Position numbers and translations under genes: made by a program. Under the pieces are notes generated by a model. That model was given only the letters and a program-made list of their open reading frames with translations, was not told the origin of the DNA and ran no database searches. Positions 1 through 11,474 of a DNA stretch of 64,000 bases are shown in pieces (positions within the stretch are counted from its first letter, which is position 1; every line of letters begins with the position of its first letter). Location: the NCBI GenBank assembly GCA_029706075.1, contig JAINUG010000137.1, positions 1,677,501-1,741,500 of the forward strand, read 5' to 3'. This stretch comes from Aldrovandia affinis. Taxonomy: Eukaryota; Chordata; Actinopteri; Notacanthiformes; Halosauridae.

Positions 1-1587
1 GACCTCCTCTTTGAGTGAATCGTATATTTGTTAGCCATAGTAAATGAAGCATCCTCAAAATGTTGTTTAGACAAATAAGCCAAATGTTGTCAATGCTTAC
101 TTTCGGTTTCAAAATGCCTATATGATGCGCTTGTGGAGGATATATTGATTAATGTTCAAATGAGACCCGCTTTACTCAGACTAGTTGGTATTTTAGGAGT
201 TATATCAGAAATCTCTCCGTTGGGAATTGAGTAGGCTTATTTTGTGGATTTTTCCCGAACAGTGGGCAGCCGTCCTCTTATTGTTAATCTTCCCTCTGTT
301 GACACGACTCGCCGGGACAAACTAGAGGGGGTTGGTCCTTCGAGGGGGGATTTTATTAACTGGGCATTTGAGTGAAATAAAAAATATAGTGCGCAGTGAC
401 ATAATTATTTATATAAATGCAATGTTACGCGTGCGTAATGGGGAGCTTGACGTACAAGGCAGAGCACAATTATGAATGTCTGCGCGGGTTATAATAACTG
501 ATATTAATCTGATACCTGTTAATAACTGAATTCTCCCCTAGAAAATATAGGCTACACGCGCAAGTTATCTTACACATGATAGCATGGCGTTCTGTACCCA
601 TACTTTAATTTAGGAATATGGAAAAGCAGACTGCTGTATGGAAATTTACGGAATGTATTTATAGACGTTGCTCCCTGCATCACAAAACTTAATAATGTAG
701 AAAACCAACCTATGGACTTTAACGCTATGTAATTCTCCGGCAATATCTTTAGGTGGAATTCAGGGAATAATCGTTGATATTGATGAAACAGCACTTTAAG
801 GAATGCACCAATGTTTAAGTCATGCCTAATATCATATGCAGATACCTGCCATGACCACATACTAACCAGAGATCGAAAATTTAACGTGGGTCAGTTCCGG
901 CCAAAATCAACTATGCCATATCCCCAGAATGTAGCCCAATTTCCCTCGATGAATGACAGTTTGAAAGTGGCCAGATCCAAAGCAAATATGAGCTAGCAAG
1001 AGCCTGGATACTGTCCGGCGCAGAGCCAGCGCTGGGTAACACGATCATTTGTGTGTTTTACCTATTGTGTCCATTCATGTTTAAATCTCTTCAGTGAAAT
1101 TGGCCCTAAACAAACTTGAAAATCACCCTTTGTTCATCTCGCATGCAACTCTCCCCATAATGGGACTGTTCCCATTCTCCACCCTAAAATTTATGATGGG
1201 CCTTTTCAGGTGCCCTCCCAGTTGAGGGGCTGCAGTGGTGCTACAGTACCGGGCCATGGTACCGGGCCGCACAGAAAGAATAAAAACGTTTTAATTTTTA
1301 TTTTATACCAACAGATTCACAAGCTAAACAACAAAACAAACATTGCGGATAAATTGGATGCTATCCAAGACTAAAACATTTTAAAAGAAGTTGAGTTGGT
1401 GCCATGATAAATGTAATAATTAAATTAATAACTAAATGATATAATATGCCTTTATTGTTTTGTTACGTATAAGCACACAAATAATGCAGAATTGTAACAG
1501 CCTCACGGATAAATGCTCCATTGCAGCCACGTACTAAGCACAAAAATAATGCAGAATTGTAACGCTCATGTGCTCCATTGCTGTACG
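1..1587. other. Intergenic, AT-rich, no gene seen
   Basis: No coding exon or known repeat was recognised in 1-1250. Around 1245-1310 there is a segment (TACCGGGCCGCACAGAAA then an A/T-rich stretch) that recurs at 49210-49260 and probably marks the end of a dispersed transposon. At 1471-1587 a 65-bp unit (AAGCACA...AATGCAGAATTGTAAC...TGCTCCATTGC) is repeated in tandem with small indels. Confidence 0.6.
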
Positions 1588-1883
1588 CAGGGGTGCACAT
1601 TAAGTGGTACGCGCATTCGCGTAAAAACGTTAATCGCGTCCTGTAACGTTATAATCGCGTGCCAAACCAGACGACAAACCTTTGAAACACACGCGACTTT
1701 CAGTTTGATCAGTCCATCACTGCTAAGTTAATTAACTGACTACCTAAGTTAATTAACTAACTAACTACCTAAGTTAATTAATTTACCAGTGATGAACGTT
1801 TGTCGTCTGGCATAGTTCGCAATTAACGTTTCAGGACGCGATGAACGTTTTAGGACGCAAATGGGTACTTATGTGCACCCCTG
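1588..1883. mobile_element. hAT-like MITE, 296 bp
   Basis: The element starts CAGGGGTGCACAT and ends with its reverse complement ATGTGCACCCCTG. It is flanked by imperfect 8-bp duplications (GCTGTACG / GCTATACA, 6 of 8). The ends also share inverted CGTTTTAGGACGC-type and CGTCTGG/CCAGACG blocks, and the middle has three tandem CTAAGTTAATTAA units (about 1721-1785). No coding capacity. CAG...CTG ends with 8-bp duplications are typical of non-autonomous hAT elements. Confidence 0.6.
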
Positions 1884-3808
1884 GCTATACAGTATATTAC
1901 CATATCTGAAATGATTGGGATTGTAGATATTTCACATATGACCATCATTTTGCTCAAATTAGTCCTTGTTTGGAAGCACGGGCACTCTATGGTGTCAAGT
2001 GATTTTGCTCATATGTTATTACTGGGCTCTGTGTGTACACTGGAAAAGTTAGATGGCTCTCTTTTTTTGAAACATTTGACCTAATTACCTTGGATATCCC
2101 TGTAGATATTGTGCAGCACTGTGCTGCCTGCCAAGTACACAAAGCAAAAGTTGGAAGGCGTGGACGTTTCCAGTCTTATTTCTCCTCTCCTGAGAAGACG
2201 GTTCTCTGGTGGGTATGCTAAGACTTGTTTGTCTTGTTGAGCTGTGCCAAACTCTTGACTTTACTGCTGACCGTTGCACCGAGAGTCAGAGCGAGCTGCA
2301 GAATCCGGCTGTTTCTCAGGGCTTGTGTGCGCAGCGATTCCTCACAGGCCCGGCGATGGTTGTGGCGAGGTCACGGTCTCATAAACACACGAATGGACAG
2401 GGCAGCGGCAGCGGGTTCGAATGCTGCCGAGGATCTTTGACATTCCCGAGCTGTGACTGCACCGCGCGATTACTTCACTGCATGCATATTTCATTTTACG
2501 ACATTTTCCTTGATATTCGAAACCCGAGCCGTAACCTGCCAAGTGTGACACGAGACGAGCTGCCAAAAAGAAAACAAAAAAACATGCACCGACTCACTGA
2601 GTTTCCCCCCGGATCGCACAGCTGTTGTGCATTCGGGTAAGTTTTAGTCACTGAAATCTTGTGAAATAGTTGTGAAATCTTTGCACTGATAATAAGTTAA
2701 AGTTATGGTGCAATGACTTGTACTAAAGGATAGCCGTGGCCGTTTTCTTTTTTGTGGACAATTGTAATTTAAGACGTATCTTTTGTGTAGCACATCTCTC
2801 ATCGGAAATCAAAATTGATTTCAGTTTTTCTGGAAATATTTAGTACACTTTGAAAACAGAACACCAGGAATTGCGTTTTGGTGGACATGCTAAGATGATA
2901 CCTTTAAAAATATTTTACATTTACAAAATCTGTTTATATGCCCGACGAAGAACTAACTTGTGTTTCATTTTCTCATGGAATCATCTTAGAACCACAATTT
3001 ATGCAATGTTTACTGCCTATCCACCCTCCACTCACCCATTTTCCATCATAATACAAGTAATTCATGTTCATACTCTGACCAATGGGACATGCAGCTTGGT
3101 GCAAAATTTGAGAAGTAGTCAGAGGAACTAAAAAAAAAAAAACAAGAACAAAAACAAGAACAAAATAATTGCTGAATCTGTGTAGCCATGGAAACGAGTG
3201 AATGGATTCCCAAGTAACTTTAAACCCAGAATGACAAAACCATATGGGCCTCTGTGGACATTGCACTTTTCCATCAAGACCAGTGTGAATATCAATCCAG
3301 GGAGCAGCAGTTTAACCTCTGCCTGCTACGCTCCCCACACCACGTCTCGCAAGCGTGCTAAGAGTAATGGCACACACCTGTTTGACTTTAAGGTATAACC
3401 ACCTCCCTTGCAGCGTGACAAGAAAAGATGAGGTAATCAAATGCCATAATTGTGTTTACCCAGCTGCCCCGGGGCACTCCCCAGCACAGAACCAGGGATG
3501 GGATTAGCAGAGCTCCATTTCCAGATCAAAGTGCAATCTCTGATAAAGGGTTCTGGATTGGATTCGAAAAACAAACCTCTGTCCTTATGTGTTTTATTGC
3601 AGTGCTTCATCAAGGTCTGCTTGTGAACAATGTGGATGCGGGGTCTTATCAGAGCAGTATCCCTTTTAAAGAGATAGCTACCGCATCTGATTCTATGCAG
3701 TAGCAGAGGTTACATCAAGGGCTTTCTGTTGCCTGTTTGTTTGTTCCTGTTTTAATTTTCTTCCTAAATAATCAATTCTGTCCGCAAAGGTCCCTCAGCA
3801 TGTCGGGC
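1884..3808. other. Intergenic, no gene recognised
   Basis: Several chance open frames overlap here on both strands, none with recognisable domains. A short frame at 2033-2221 has a CAAC-x-VHKAK patch that vaguely recalls an integrase zinc finger, but it has too little support. A purine tract occurs at 3130-3165 (A-rich). Otherwise nothing seen. Confidence 0.5.
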
Positions 3809-4275
3809 GGCAGTGTAGTGTAATGTAATGGCGAGAGAAGTGGGCTTGAAACTCAGAGTCTCTGGGTTTGAACTCTGTCCATCTAGCTAAATTGTCTTCA
3901 CCACTGTTTGCTTGTTCAACACTATACTCAAAAAAAACAAAACCTAACCTTTTCCTTCCCAGTGTTACAGGTATGATATGCAGATGCCTGCAATGTCTAT
4001 TGCTGTATTACTGCACTGATCTCGTGCGCTAACTATGATTGTTCCTACCATGTATTAATGCACATCTTGTAAGTCGCTCTGGATAAGAGCGTCTGCTAAA
4101 TGCTTAAAATGTAAAATGTAAAATGTAAATGTATCCCGAGGTGGGGCACTGCTATTGTACCCTTGATCGAGGTACTGAACCTGAGCTACTTCAGTTAAAA
4201 TCCAGCTGTATAAATGGAATGTATGTTAAGAAATGTGAACTGTGTAAGTCGCTCTGGATAAGAGTGTCTGCTAAA
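3809..4275 (+). mobile_element. Family-1 SINE split by a LINE 3' end
   Basis: The tRNA-like head (GGCAGTGTAGTGTAATG...) runs to about 3874. It is interrupted by a LINE 3' segment at about 3875-4133, and resumes with TCCCGAGGTGGGGCACTGC to the GGATAAGAGTGTCTGCTAAA tail. The two parts together match the undisturbed copies elsewhere in the window. The order of insertion is therefore SINE first, LINE second. Confidence 0.8.
3875..4133 (+). mobile_element. 5'-truncated UnaL2-like LINE 3' end
   Basis: About 260 bp, ending TGTAAGTCGCTCTGGATAAG, GCGTCTGCTAAATG and TGTAAA-type tails. Upstream it shares CCATGTATTAATGCACATCT and other stretches with the copies at 8812, 36063, 54163 and 59517. It has no coding part; it is the 3' untranslated end left by incomplete reverse transcription. 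Confidence 0.75.
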
Positions 4276-5545
4276 CCCCCAAAAAAAGTCTTCACTCTTC
4301 CATTCTAATTTTATTTCTCCTATCAGCATTTACTGAACAGGAATAAACTTTGGGAATTTGGGGCAGGAATTGCTGTCATACAAGAGACACAATCCTTTCC
4401 TCCCCTGTAAAGAGTAAATGCAAAACGTTCTCGTGGGTACTTTCTCGCCAATCATCGCCTTCACAAGTGTGTCCAGTTTCAAGGTGTGTCCAGTTTCGGT
4501 GAAGCTAACAAAGGAAATGTCACCGGAAGGGGCATCGCGCCTCATGATGCTTGCATGGCGGAATATACGTTGTTGTGTGACATCACCAGTGGCAGTGTTC
4601 CTTTGAGACCCGCCCGTACTCTTTCTATTGAGGCCCAAATGAATTCTCTTTTAACAAAATTAACTGCCTGCTTACAGCCGAGCCTTGATGGTTTGTGATG
4701 GTTTGGGGCTGGTCACCTGAGGACAGAATTTAGCTTGTCATGCAAATTCTCTGAAGAGAGTGAGAGAGAGAGAGAGACTGACAGGCCCCAGTCCAAACAT
4801 AATGTAGTGTAAGTGTGAAATGGCCAATAGAGATTATGACATTATATATTATGTAGCATATAGAGAGTATATTGCTTTAATTGCCTTTATTTGATCTCAG
4901 ATTTATTTCTAATCAGTACATTATTTTATTATATTTTTATCATTGTAGTTTTTCATATTTAGTCTTTCTCATCTTTTTATTTTCTCTCTCTATACATATA
5001 CAGTATATACAGTATATATATATGTATATATGGATATAATGTATATGTAATTGTATACTGTATATACAGTACATGTGTGTGTTTGTGCTTTGGCAATGCA
5101 AATATATGCTTTTTCAAGCTCATAGAACAAAGTGGGGAAAAAAACAAATTCAGAGAAAGTAAGAGAGAAAAAAATCATTTTTAAATCAGACTCCTGGCAG
5201 GGTGTTGCTGCAGGGCCCTCGGGCATTCGGGCTGGGTGCGAACGGAAGGGGGTCGTAGCGGTAAGGCTAGCGGTGTGAGACCTAGCGGTGCTGGCAAGCA
5301 TCACACACTTGGAGGCTGTGCTTCAAGAGGCTGCACCTCAAGATCCGCGCGGATAATGAGAGAACCGTTTTCTTGGAGAGGCCCATTAAGCTGCAGAAGG
5401 AGCCTGCCCTCATATCTCCCTCTAATTGTCAGTGCAGATAATTGCAGTGGAGAGAAGCACTGCGGTGTGCTGTGTACTCTGTTTTGGGGTTGTTTCTGTA
5501 GAATCTCTGCTGGCAACGGGAATCTTATTTAGGGGCACTTATTTA
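4276..5545. other. Intergenic with TA-rich microsatellites
   Basis: A short GA repeat lies at about 4756-4777, and a degenerate (TA)n/TATACAG tract at about 4995-5075. No gene is recognised. The region after 5180 is more GC-rich, with unrelated chance frames on both strands. Confidence 0.5.
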
Positions 5546-5656
5546 GCTGTGTTCGAAACTATTCCTAAATAGTGCACTATATAGTGTGTTGAACAAATTG
5601 GCGAACACACTATATAGTGCACCATTTAGGGAATAGGGAACGGTTTCGAACACAGC
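5546..5656. mobile_element. Palindromic MITE, 111 bp
   Basis: Perfect 14-bp terminal inverted repeats (GCTGTGTTCGAAAC at 5546-5559 and its complement at 5643-5656) enclose inner inverted CACTATATAGTG blocks, so the whole element can fold back on itself. There is no coding capacity. Similar GTGTTCGAAA...ACTATATAGTG MITEs are common in fish genomes; the superfamily is not assigned here. Confidence 0.65.
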
Positions 5657-5962
5657 CAATGGATCTTCATGTAGGCCACAAGTGGGGGAACAGTCTAGGT
5701 ACAAAACATGTCATATATGGTAACAGAAAGGGCAGACGTATCAGAAGTACTCCTCCCGTAGTCATGAACTTGTACTTGTACTGTAAAACTTGACGGGAGA
5801 GAGACAGGCTCCCGAGATCCTCTCACTGAAAGGATGTGAAAGGTTACGAAACAGGATGAGCTGCAGTTGCGAAACACAAAACAGGAACAGGAACAGCATT
5901 TGCATTTTGTGTTTTTGTCAGTCCAAAGTGTGCAAGTGAACGAGAGAATGTCCACCAACGCA

Positions 5963-6172
5963 GGCAGTGTGGTGTAATGGTTAGGGAGCTGGGCTTGTAA
6001 CGTTAAGGTTGCAGGTTCAATTCCCAGGTGGGGCACTGCTGTTGTACCCTTGAGCTAAAGGTACTTAACCTGAATTGCTTCAGTAAAATATCCAGCTGTA
6101 TAAATGGATTGTATGTAAAGAAATGTAAACTGTAAGTCTGCTAAATGCCTGTAATGTAATGTAATGTAATGT
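5963..6172 (+). mobile_element. Family-1 SINE, near full length
   Basis: The A-box-like TGGTGTAATGG and B-box GGTTCAATTCC lie in the tRNA-like head. The body is conserved (CTGTTGTACCCTTGAGC, TCCAGCTGTATAAATGGATT). The hairpin region is shortened by a small deletion, and the tail is (TGTAA)n. It is flanked by AACGCA direct repeats (5957-5962 and 6173-6178). Confidence 0.88.
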
Positions 6173-6178
6173 AACGCA

Positions 6179-7661
6179 AAGCGAGGAGAACCGTCTGCGC
6201 TAGGCCCCCCAGCGTTATGGTTATCTGTCCAAATCTGTTCACACGGGGCCGTGGGACACTCGGGTTCAAATCCAGAGCGAGAGGTTTTTTTGGGGAAGCT
6301 CTCTCATCTCCATCGCCTGACAACCTGCTTTCCTGTGTTACTGGGCGGAGTTGCTTTTTGTTTTGTTTTGTTTTGTTTCTCGTGACTGCAGCCCCCCTGC
6401 CTGGAACCCAGCGAGACAATCGCGGCTCCGGTTTTATCAGGCGGTGTGATCACTCTGTCTCCGCGGTCCGCGCCCACCCTCTGGGCTTTGATGTCTCACG
6501 TCCTGCTGCGCCGGTCAAGAGGAACTTCCTCCCTCTCCACTGTTTTGTCATCGTGCGCTCAGTTGAAATGTAGATTTCTAGTTCGTCGCATGTTTAAAAC
6601 AAAAAGGGTGGTGGGGCTGACTCTGAAATCATGTGGTGGGGCTGACTCTAAAATCATGTTTATATTCTGAAAGTCGAGACTCTGGTTGTCAATTCATTGA
6701 AACCATCACCAGTGACACCGACATACGTCATGTCAAGCGACGTGGTCCGTACGCACGAAACGTCTCGCTTATCGACTTTGAGAGGCAGTGAAAGAGACTA
6801 GAGTCTCTGCACTGAACTGCAAAACATACTCCGAGAGGTGAGAATGGGATGGCCGCGGGTAGCCAATAAACACCTTACCATACCTCTCACCACTGCTTTG
6901 CAAATGATTCAGGTTCCCTGCTAATAATCCGGGAGAACATCCAGTATAAGAGTCGTGCAGTCATTTTATATTCCCTTGATTGTTTGGAGAAGAAAATCCA
7001 TGAACATGTTTTTCTTATTATTATTGTTGTTGTTGTTGTTTTTCTTATTATTATTCATTCACTAAATAGTTGAAACCAGCAGCAGGTCTCTACCAAGTAG
7101 GCCTAAAAAGTGACTAGTATTTGTCAATATTATTGTAATAACACTTCCTGGTACCTTGTTTACAGATAGGGGATGGCCTCAAGTGTTCCAGAAGGGGTGA
7201 CTGTTTATCATGCTAATCGAGGAAGCAATGGAAAGTTGTTGCTCTACTTCCTGGTCTTTGCTCAGGCCTGAGTAGCCAGGGCTCCATGGAGACACATTCC
7301 TGTATGAGCTGTCCCCAATGCAAGTAGGAATATTTCCCCCGGAGGACGACAGCGTGCACCCAGCAGAAGCACAGCGTAGCAGAACCACCCAGCTGAGCTG
7401 TGCAGGATGTAGTGCTGAGGTGAACTGGAAGGTGGTGGCATGGGGGCAGGGAGAGTGCTGGGAGCCATTTTGAAGAGCTGTGCCTGGAAAGTTGACGAAG
7501 ACGGAGTGGAACAAGGCCTCCCCACTGTGGACCTGAAAGCTCCTCAGAAGGCAAGCCGCCCTCAACCCCACATTGAGAAGTCTGCAGCTCCAAGCGCACT
7601 AGGTGTAAAGGTGTGTTTACCAGTACACAGTGCCAATGTGCTTCGTTCCACGTCACCAAAG
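6179..7661. other. Intergenic, no gene recognised
   Basis: Features seen are a (GTTTT)n run at about 6356-6378 and (TTATTATTGTTG)-type simple sequence at 7015-7055. Several overlapping frames between 7180 and 7730 on both strands have no family resemblance and look like chance. Confidence 0.5.
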
Positions 7662-8165
7662 TCAGGTGTGTTTACTTTGACCGTACCCCCGTCCTGCCTC
7701 CCCCCTCTTAAGGTTTACGTCCCAACTTAATCTTGACACGTAATCTTGGCTGTGCGTGGCACGGTGTTGGACTAAGTTGTTGACCCACTGGGCGTGTCTA
7801 CAGTAGATACAAACAGTGTTATTTCCATGGTCATTTGTACCCTGAACAAAAGCAGGCAGCGTTGACATTGAGGTCACCTTGAAAACGCTGAAGTTCAAAG
7901 TCACTGTTCTGTTTATCATTAAGTTAAGCCCTGGAGACCCGCTCCTCAGAAACACATTCAAAATGCGCCCATTATTTATATCTGGAATCACAGTAGACGC
8001 TTGATGTATGGCAGGGGCTTCATTTAACGCATTCCCAACCAGGCCACATGCTTTTTCCACTGGCATTTGACAAACCCATTTCACCACCATATTTGGGAAT
8101 TTACCACCAGTCGCCAATTTACCAGGGGACACCCTTGAAAAATTGGCCTTCCCACAGTCCTCCAC
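7662..8165 (-). pseudogene. Long open frame, possible retroelement relic
   Basis: This is 167 codons without a stop on the minus strand, one of the longest open frames in the non-repeat part of the window. The central part (GLVGNALNEAP, DINNGRILNVFLRSGSPG, NRTVTLNFSVFKV) vaguely resembles the linker between protease and reverse transcriptase in Gypsy-like elements. A CIYCRHAQWVN segment follows. There are no clear catalytic motifs (no DTG, no YXDD), no long terminal repeats were seen, and no neighbouring frame continues it. It may be a fragment of an LTR element or a chance frame. The family assignment is a guess. Confidence 0.22.
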
Positions 8166-8811
8166 TTAGATGTGTTTTCTCAACAAAGCGCTGGAAAAAA
8201 AATATGGAAAGAATTGTACGTGCCACCCTGCGGGGACCGCTGGCCACAGTGAGCACTGGCACAGTCAGGATCAGATATAAGATGGCGGGGCGTGTCACAC
8301 ACTGAAACCCAGTGTTTTAACAAGACAAGTCACCCTGCATCCCCCAGACCCCTAAATTAACGGGAGCAAGATGACGGTCATTATGTGCTTGTTGTTTGAC
8401 TGGAGTGGAGCCGTGTAATTAGCAGAGTAGGATGCCACATCTTCCAGCTCCTCAGAGCGGTCGCACAGGCACCAAGATGGCCCTTTCTCTCTAGGATACA
8501 CATTAAAAGTTCTGGCCCTGCATTTTTGGAAGGCAATATCCATCAGTGAAAATTCCTCGGCATCAACAATCTAAGTAGTGACTGCGACTCCCTGGCCAGA
8601 CCAGGAAGGAATGCAGAGTACGCCGTCTCCATGGTGATTAACTGTCTCTGATTCGGAGCAGCTAGAAGGGTGCCTCCGCCTGAGATATCCCACTCCTCCA
8701 CTATTTCAGTGTGAGCTGTCGGCAGCTCGGCTGCCTCCAAGACGCACTTGAGTGAACTTCTGTCATCACCGAGACCCAAGCCTCTAACCGCGCTTTGTAC
8801 ATACATCTTCC
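8166..8811. other. Intergenic, no gene recognised
   Basis: Unique-looking sequence with chance frames only (for example 8543-8806 minus). No repeats of known type were seen. Confidence 0.45.
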
Positions 8812-9108
8812 ATTTTACGTTTTACGTTTTAAGCATTTAGCAGACGCTCTTATCTAGAGCGACTTACAAGATGTGCATTAATACATGGTAGGAACAATCA
8901 TAGTTCGCGCAAGAGATCAGTGCAGTAATACAGTGATAGACATCATTGCAGGCAGCTGCATACCATACCTGTAACACTGGGAAGGAAAAGGTTAGTAATT
9001 TTTTATTATTATTATTTATTTATTTTTATAAATGATGAGTAAGCAGGGATACATATAGAAGAAGTATTGAGCAAGTGGGCAGTGGTGATGACAATTGGGT
9101 AGATTACA
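8812..9108 (-). mobile_element. 5'-truncated UnaL2-like LINE 3' end
   Basis: Minus-strand copy of the LINE tail. It begins with TTTACGTTTTACG and the complement of GCGTCTGCTAAATGC, followed by the GATGTGCATTAATACATGGT block, and continues to about 9108. That far end matches the far end of the copy at 3875-4133. It is the longest of the five copies. Confidence 0.75.
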
Positions 9109-9508
9109 GGAAGGTGGATGGTTCATGTGTTATTGGTTTATTGGTTCTGTTACAGCAACACGGGTGTCGTCCATTACCTCGAGCAGACTGATTAGGGGAT
9201 AATTGCTTTACCAGATCAGTGGTCTTGAAACAATTAGCGCCTTGTCGCAGAACAAAGCAGAGAGGAGCTGCGTTGAGATGGCATTGTCTGGTTGCCATTT
9301 GACACCCTTCTACCCGATACCTGTTTTTCTCTCCAAGTAGATTTCAAATCAAAGCAGGTGTGCTGTTGAGCCCTGTGCCTGCCGACTCCAAACAGGCAGA
9401 TGTCAGCTGAAGTTGGGCTTTTGGGAACAGAAGGGAATTATTTTGCTATCCAGCGACAGAAAAGCTCCAGTGCAGCAGTGGACAGACCGTTGTCTCTGAG
9501 TGATCAGG

Positions 9509-9726
9509 GCTGGCAGTGTAGTGTACTGGTTAGGGAGCTGGGCTCAGAGGTTGCAGGTTCAATTCCCAGGTGGGACACTGCTGTTGTACCCTTGAGCAAG
9601 GTGCATAACCTGAATTGCTTCAGTAAAATATCCAGCTGCTTAAATGGATTATATGTAAAGAAATGTAAACTGTGTAAGTCGCTCTGGATAAGAGCGTCTG
9701 CTAAATGTCTAAAATGTAAATGTAAT
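9509..9726 (+). mobile_element. Family-1 SINE, full length with target-site duplication
   Basis: Complete tRNA-like head, body, GTCGCTCTGGATAAGAGCGT hairpin and TGTAAATGTAA tail. It is flanked by a perfect 9-bp duplication GTGATCAGG (9500-9508 and 9727-9735). This makes it the best reference copy for the family in the window, with no nested insertion. Confidence 0.92.
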
Positions 9727-9983
9727 GTGATCAGGCTGCAACAAGCGACCTGTGTGCAAAGCTATGAGCTCTGTTTCAGAGCGCCGTGAAACGGTGACAT
9801 GAAGATGCATAGCAAATAAGATGGTAAATCAAACAGCTGTTGTGATGGGTGAGTTCATCTCTACACGCTCAACTTGTCATTAGATAAAGCAAGAAAAGTA
9901 CCCAAAACTACTCCACTTGTGATGGAGGAAGGATAATTAGATGTTGTAAAAAGCCTTTATTTACTTGGCATATCCAGGATATT

Positions 9984-10066
9984 TGTAAGTCGCTCTGTAA
10001 GTCCCGTCTTGTAAGTCGCTCTGGATAAGAGCGTCTGCTAAATGCTCAAAATGTTAAATGTAAATG
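9984..10066 (+). mobile_element. SINE/LINE tail fragment
   Basis: Only the 3' module is present (GTAAGTCGCTCTGGATAAGA...TGCTAAATGC plus tail), preceded by a partial second copy of GTAAGTCGCTCTGTAAGTC. It may be a very short 5'-truncated copy. Confidence 0.65.
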
Positions 10067-11153
10067 CTGACGCAGGCGTCTGAAGGGTCAGGGGGAAAAC
10101 GAAGCACAAGGTCAAGGCCACGTTTCAAAACCGCCGCCGTTTAAATCTCGTTCCACGCTTCCTCTGCCTCGTCCTGACGCAGGCGTGCCAGCTTGCTCGA
10201 GAGTCCCAGCGAGGGTCACGGCTTTTTCGTCACAGCCAGCTGCCTGGAGGTCCCGTGCGCAGGAGAGGCTTAAGGGCTTTTAAGCATTTAATTCCAATCA
10301 ACACAAAGCACTTTACAGCGAGTAATGGCCGATCCACCTTAAATCGATGACTAGTGCGCAAGGTGCACTAAGCAACTGGTGTCCCTTTTCATATAGGATG
10401 CTTTGCCCTGCCCAGTTTCAGGTGTTATTTCATTTGCATCTTCTGAAAAATGTCGTTATTTATATTTTACATTACATTACAGGCATTTGGCAGACGCTCT
10501 TATCCAGAGCGACGTGCAACAAAGTGTTTTTACACGCACACAGGCCACTTTCCCATTCCTAACAGGGCCGAACGTGCAGTGATCTCATCTCATCGGTCTA
10601 AGGCTCCGTCCTGCTTTCTCGGGATGAAATGTCTCCGTCAAATACGAATCGGCGGCTGTTATTGTTCTGTTTTATTGTGAGCAAACGGAGGATGAATTTG
10701 CTTTAATTGTTTGAATCAGGATCTGGGTCTTGCCGAGTGTTCTGATGCTTTGGTCGGGTGCAAACAGGTCCACTTCCTGGCGTCGGATGCAGTGGCCGCA
10801 CTGAGCTTCGTGTCAGATTAACAAACAGGAAATGCTCCTAGGGAGCAAAGGGGCATTGTCAGGTGAGAACATATGCAATGAAATCAAGCCTAGCCAAATT
10901 TGGTGAATGACACAGTAGAAAGAAATAATAAAATTAAGGTAAAATGTATGTTTGACACTGGTTGCCCTTGCACTGTTTTTCATGTCTGATTCCGCATAAT
11001 TTTGATTGGAAATATTTGTAACATGGGTGATTTAAAAAACTAGTTGAAGCATCAGAGTGCATAAAAAGGTATTTTGGACAAACCTCTTGCCTTTCCTAAG
11101 TGAAAGCAGTAACTCCCCTGCAGCAACTTCTTGAAAGTGGACTCATTAGTGGG
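10067..11153. other. Intergenic with a minus-strand SINE/LINE tail
   Basis: At 10467-10513 the complement of the TGTAATGTAATG tail and hairpin (CATTTGGCAGACGCTCTTAT) marks a very short minus-strand copy. The rest shows no gene. Confidence 0.55.
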
Positions 11154-11474
11154 CGGCAGTGTAGTGTAATGGTTAGGGAACTGGGCTTGTAACTAAGAGG
11201 TTGCTGGTTCAATTCCCTGGTGGAGCACTGCTGTTGTACCCTTGAGCTAAAGGTACTTAACCTTTGTATAAATGGATTATATGTAAAGAAATGTAAACTG
11301 TGTAAGTCCCTCTGGATAAGAGCGTCTGCTAAATGCTTAAAATGTAAATAATGTAACCTGAATTGCTTCAGTAAAATATCCAACTGTATAAATGGATTGT
11401 ATGTAAAGAAATGTAAAGTCTGTAAGTAGCTCTGGATAAGAGCGTCTGCTAAATGCCTAAAATGTAAATGTAAA
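11154..11474 (+). mobile_element. Family-1 SINE with duplicated 3' module
   Basis: A complete head and body end in a first hairpin and tail at about 11310-11350. They are followed immediately by a second copy of the 3' two-thirds (CCTGAATTGCTTCAGTAAAA through TGCTAAATGCCTAAAATG). The element therefore carries two hairpin/tail modules in tandem, either from an insertion of one truncated copy at the tail of another or from unequal exchange. Confidence 0.82.

Noticed and set aside
2033-2221. Possible integrase zinc-finger fragment (CAACQVHKAK)
   Set aside because: Only one short Cys pair, no HH part, no neighbouring element structure.
7179-7659. Overlapping minus-strand frames of 87-148 codons
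   Set aside because: Three overlapping frames are open at once, which points to base composition; no domain recognised.
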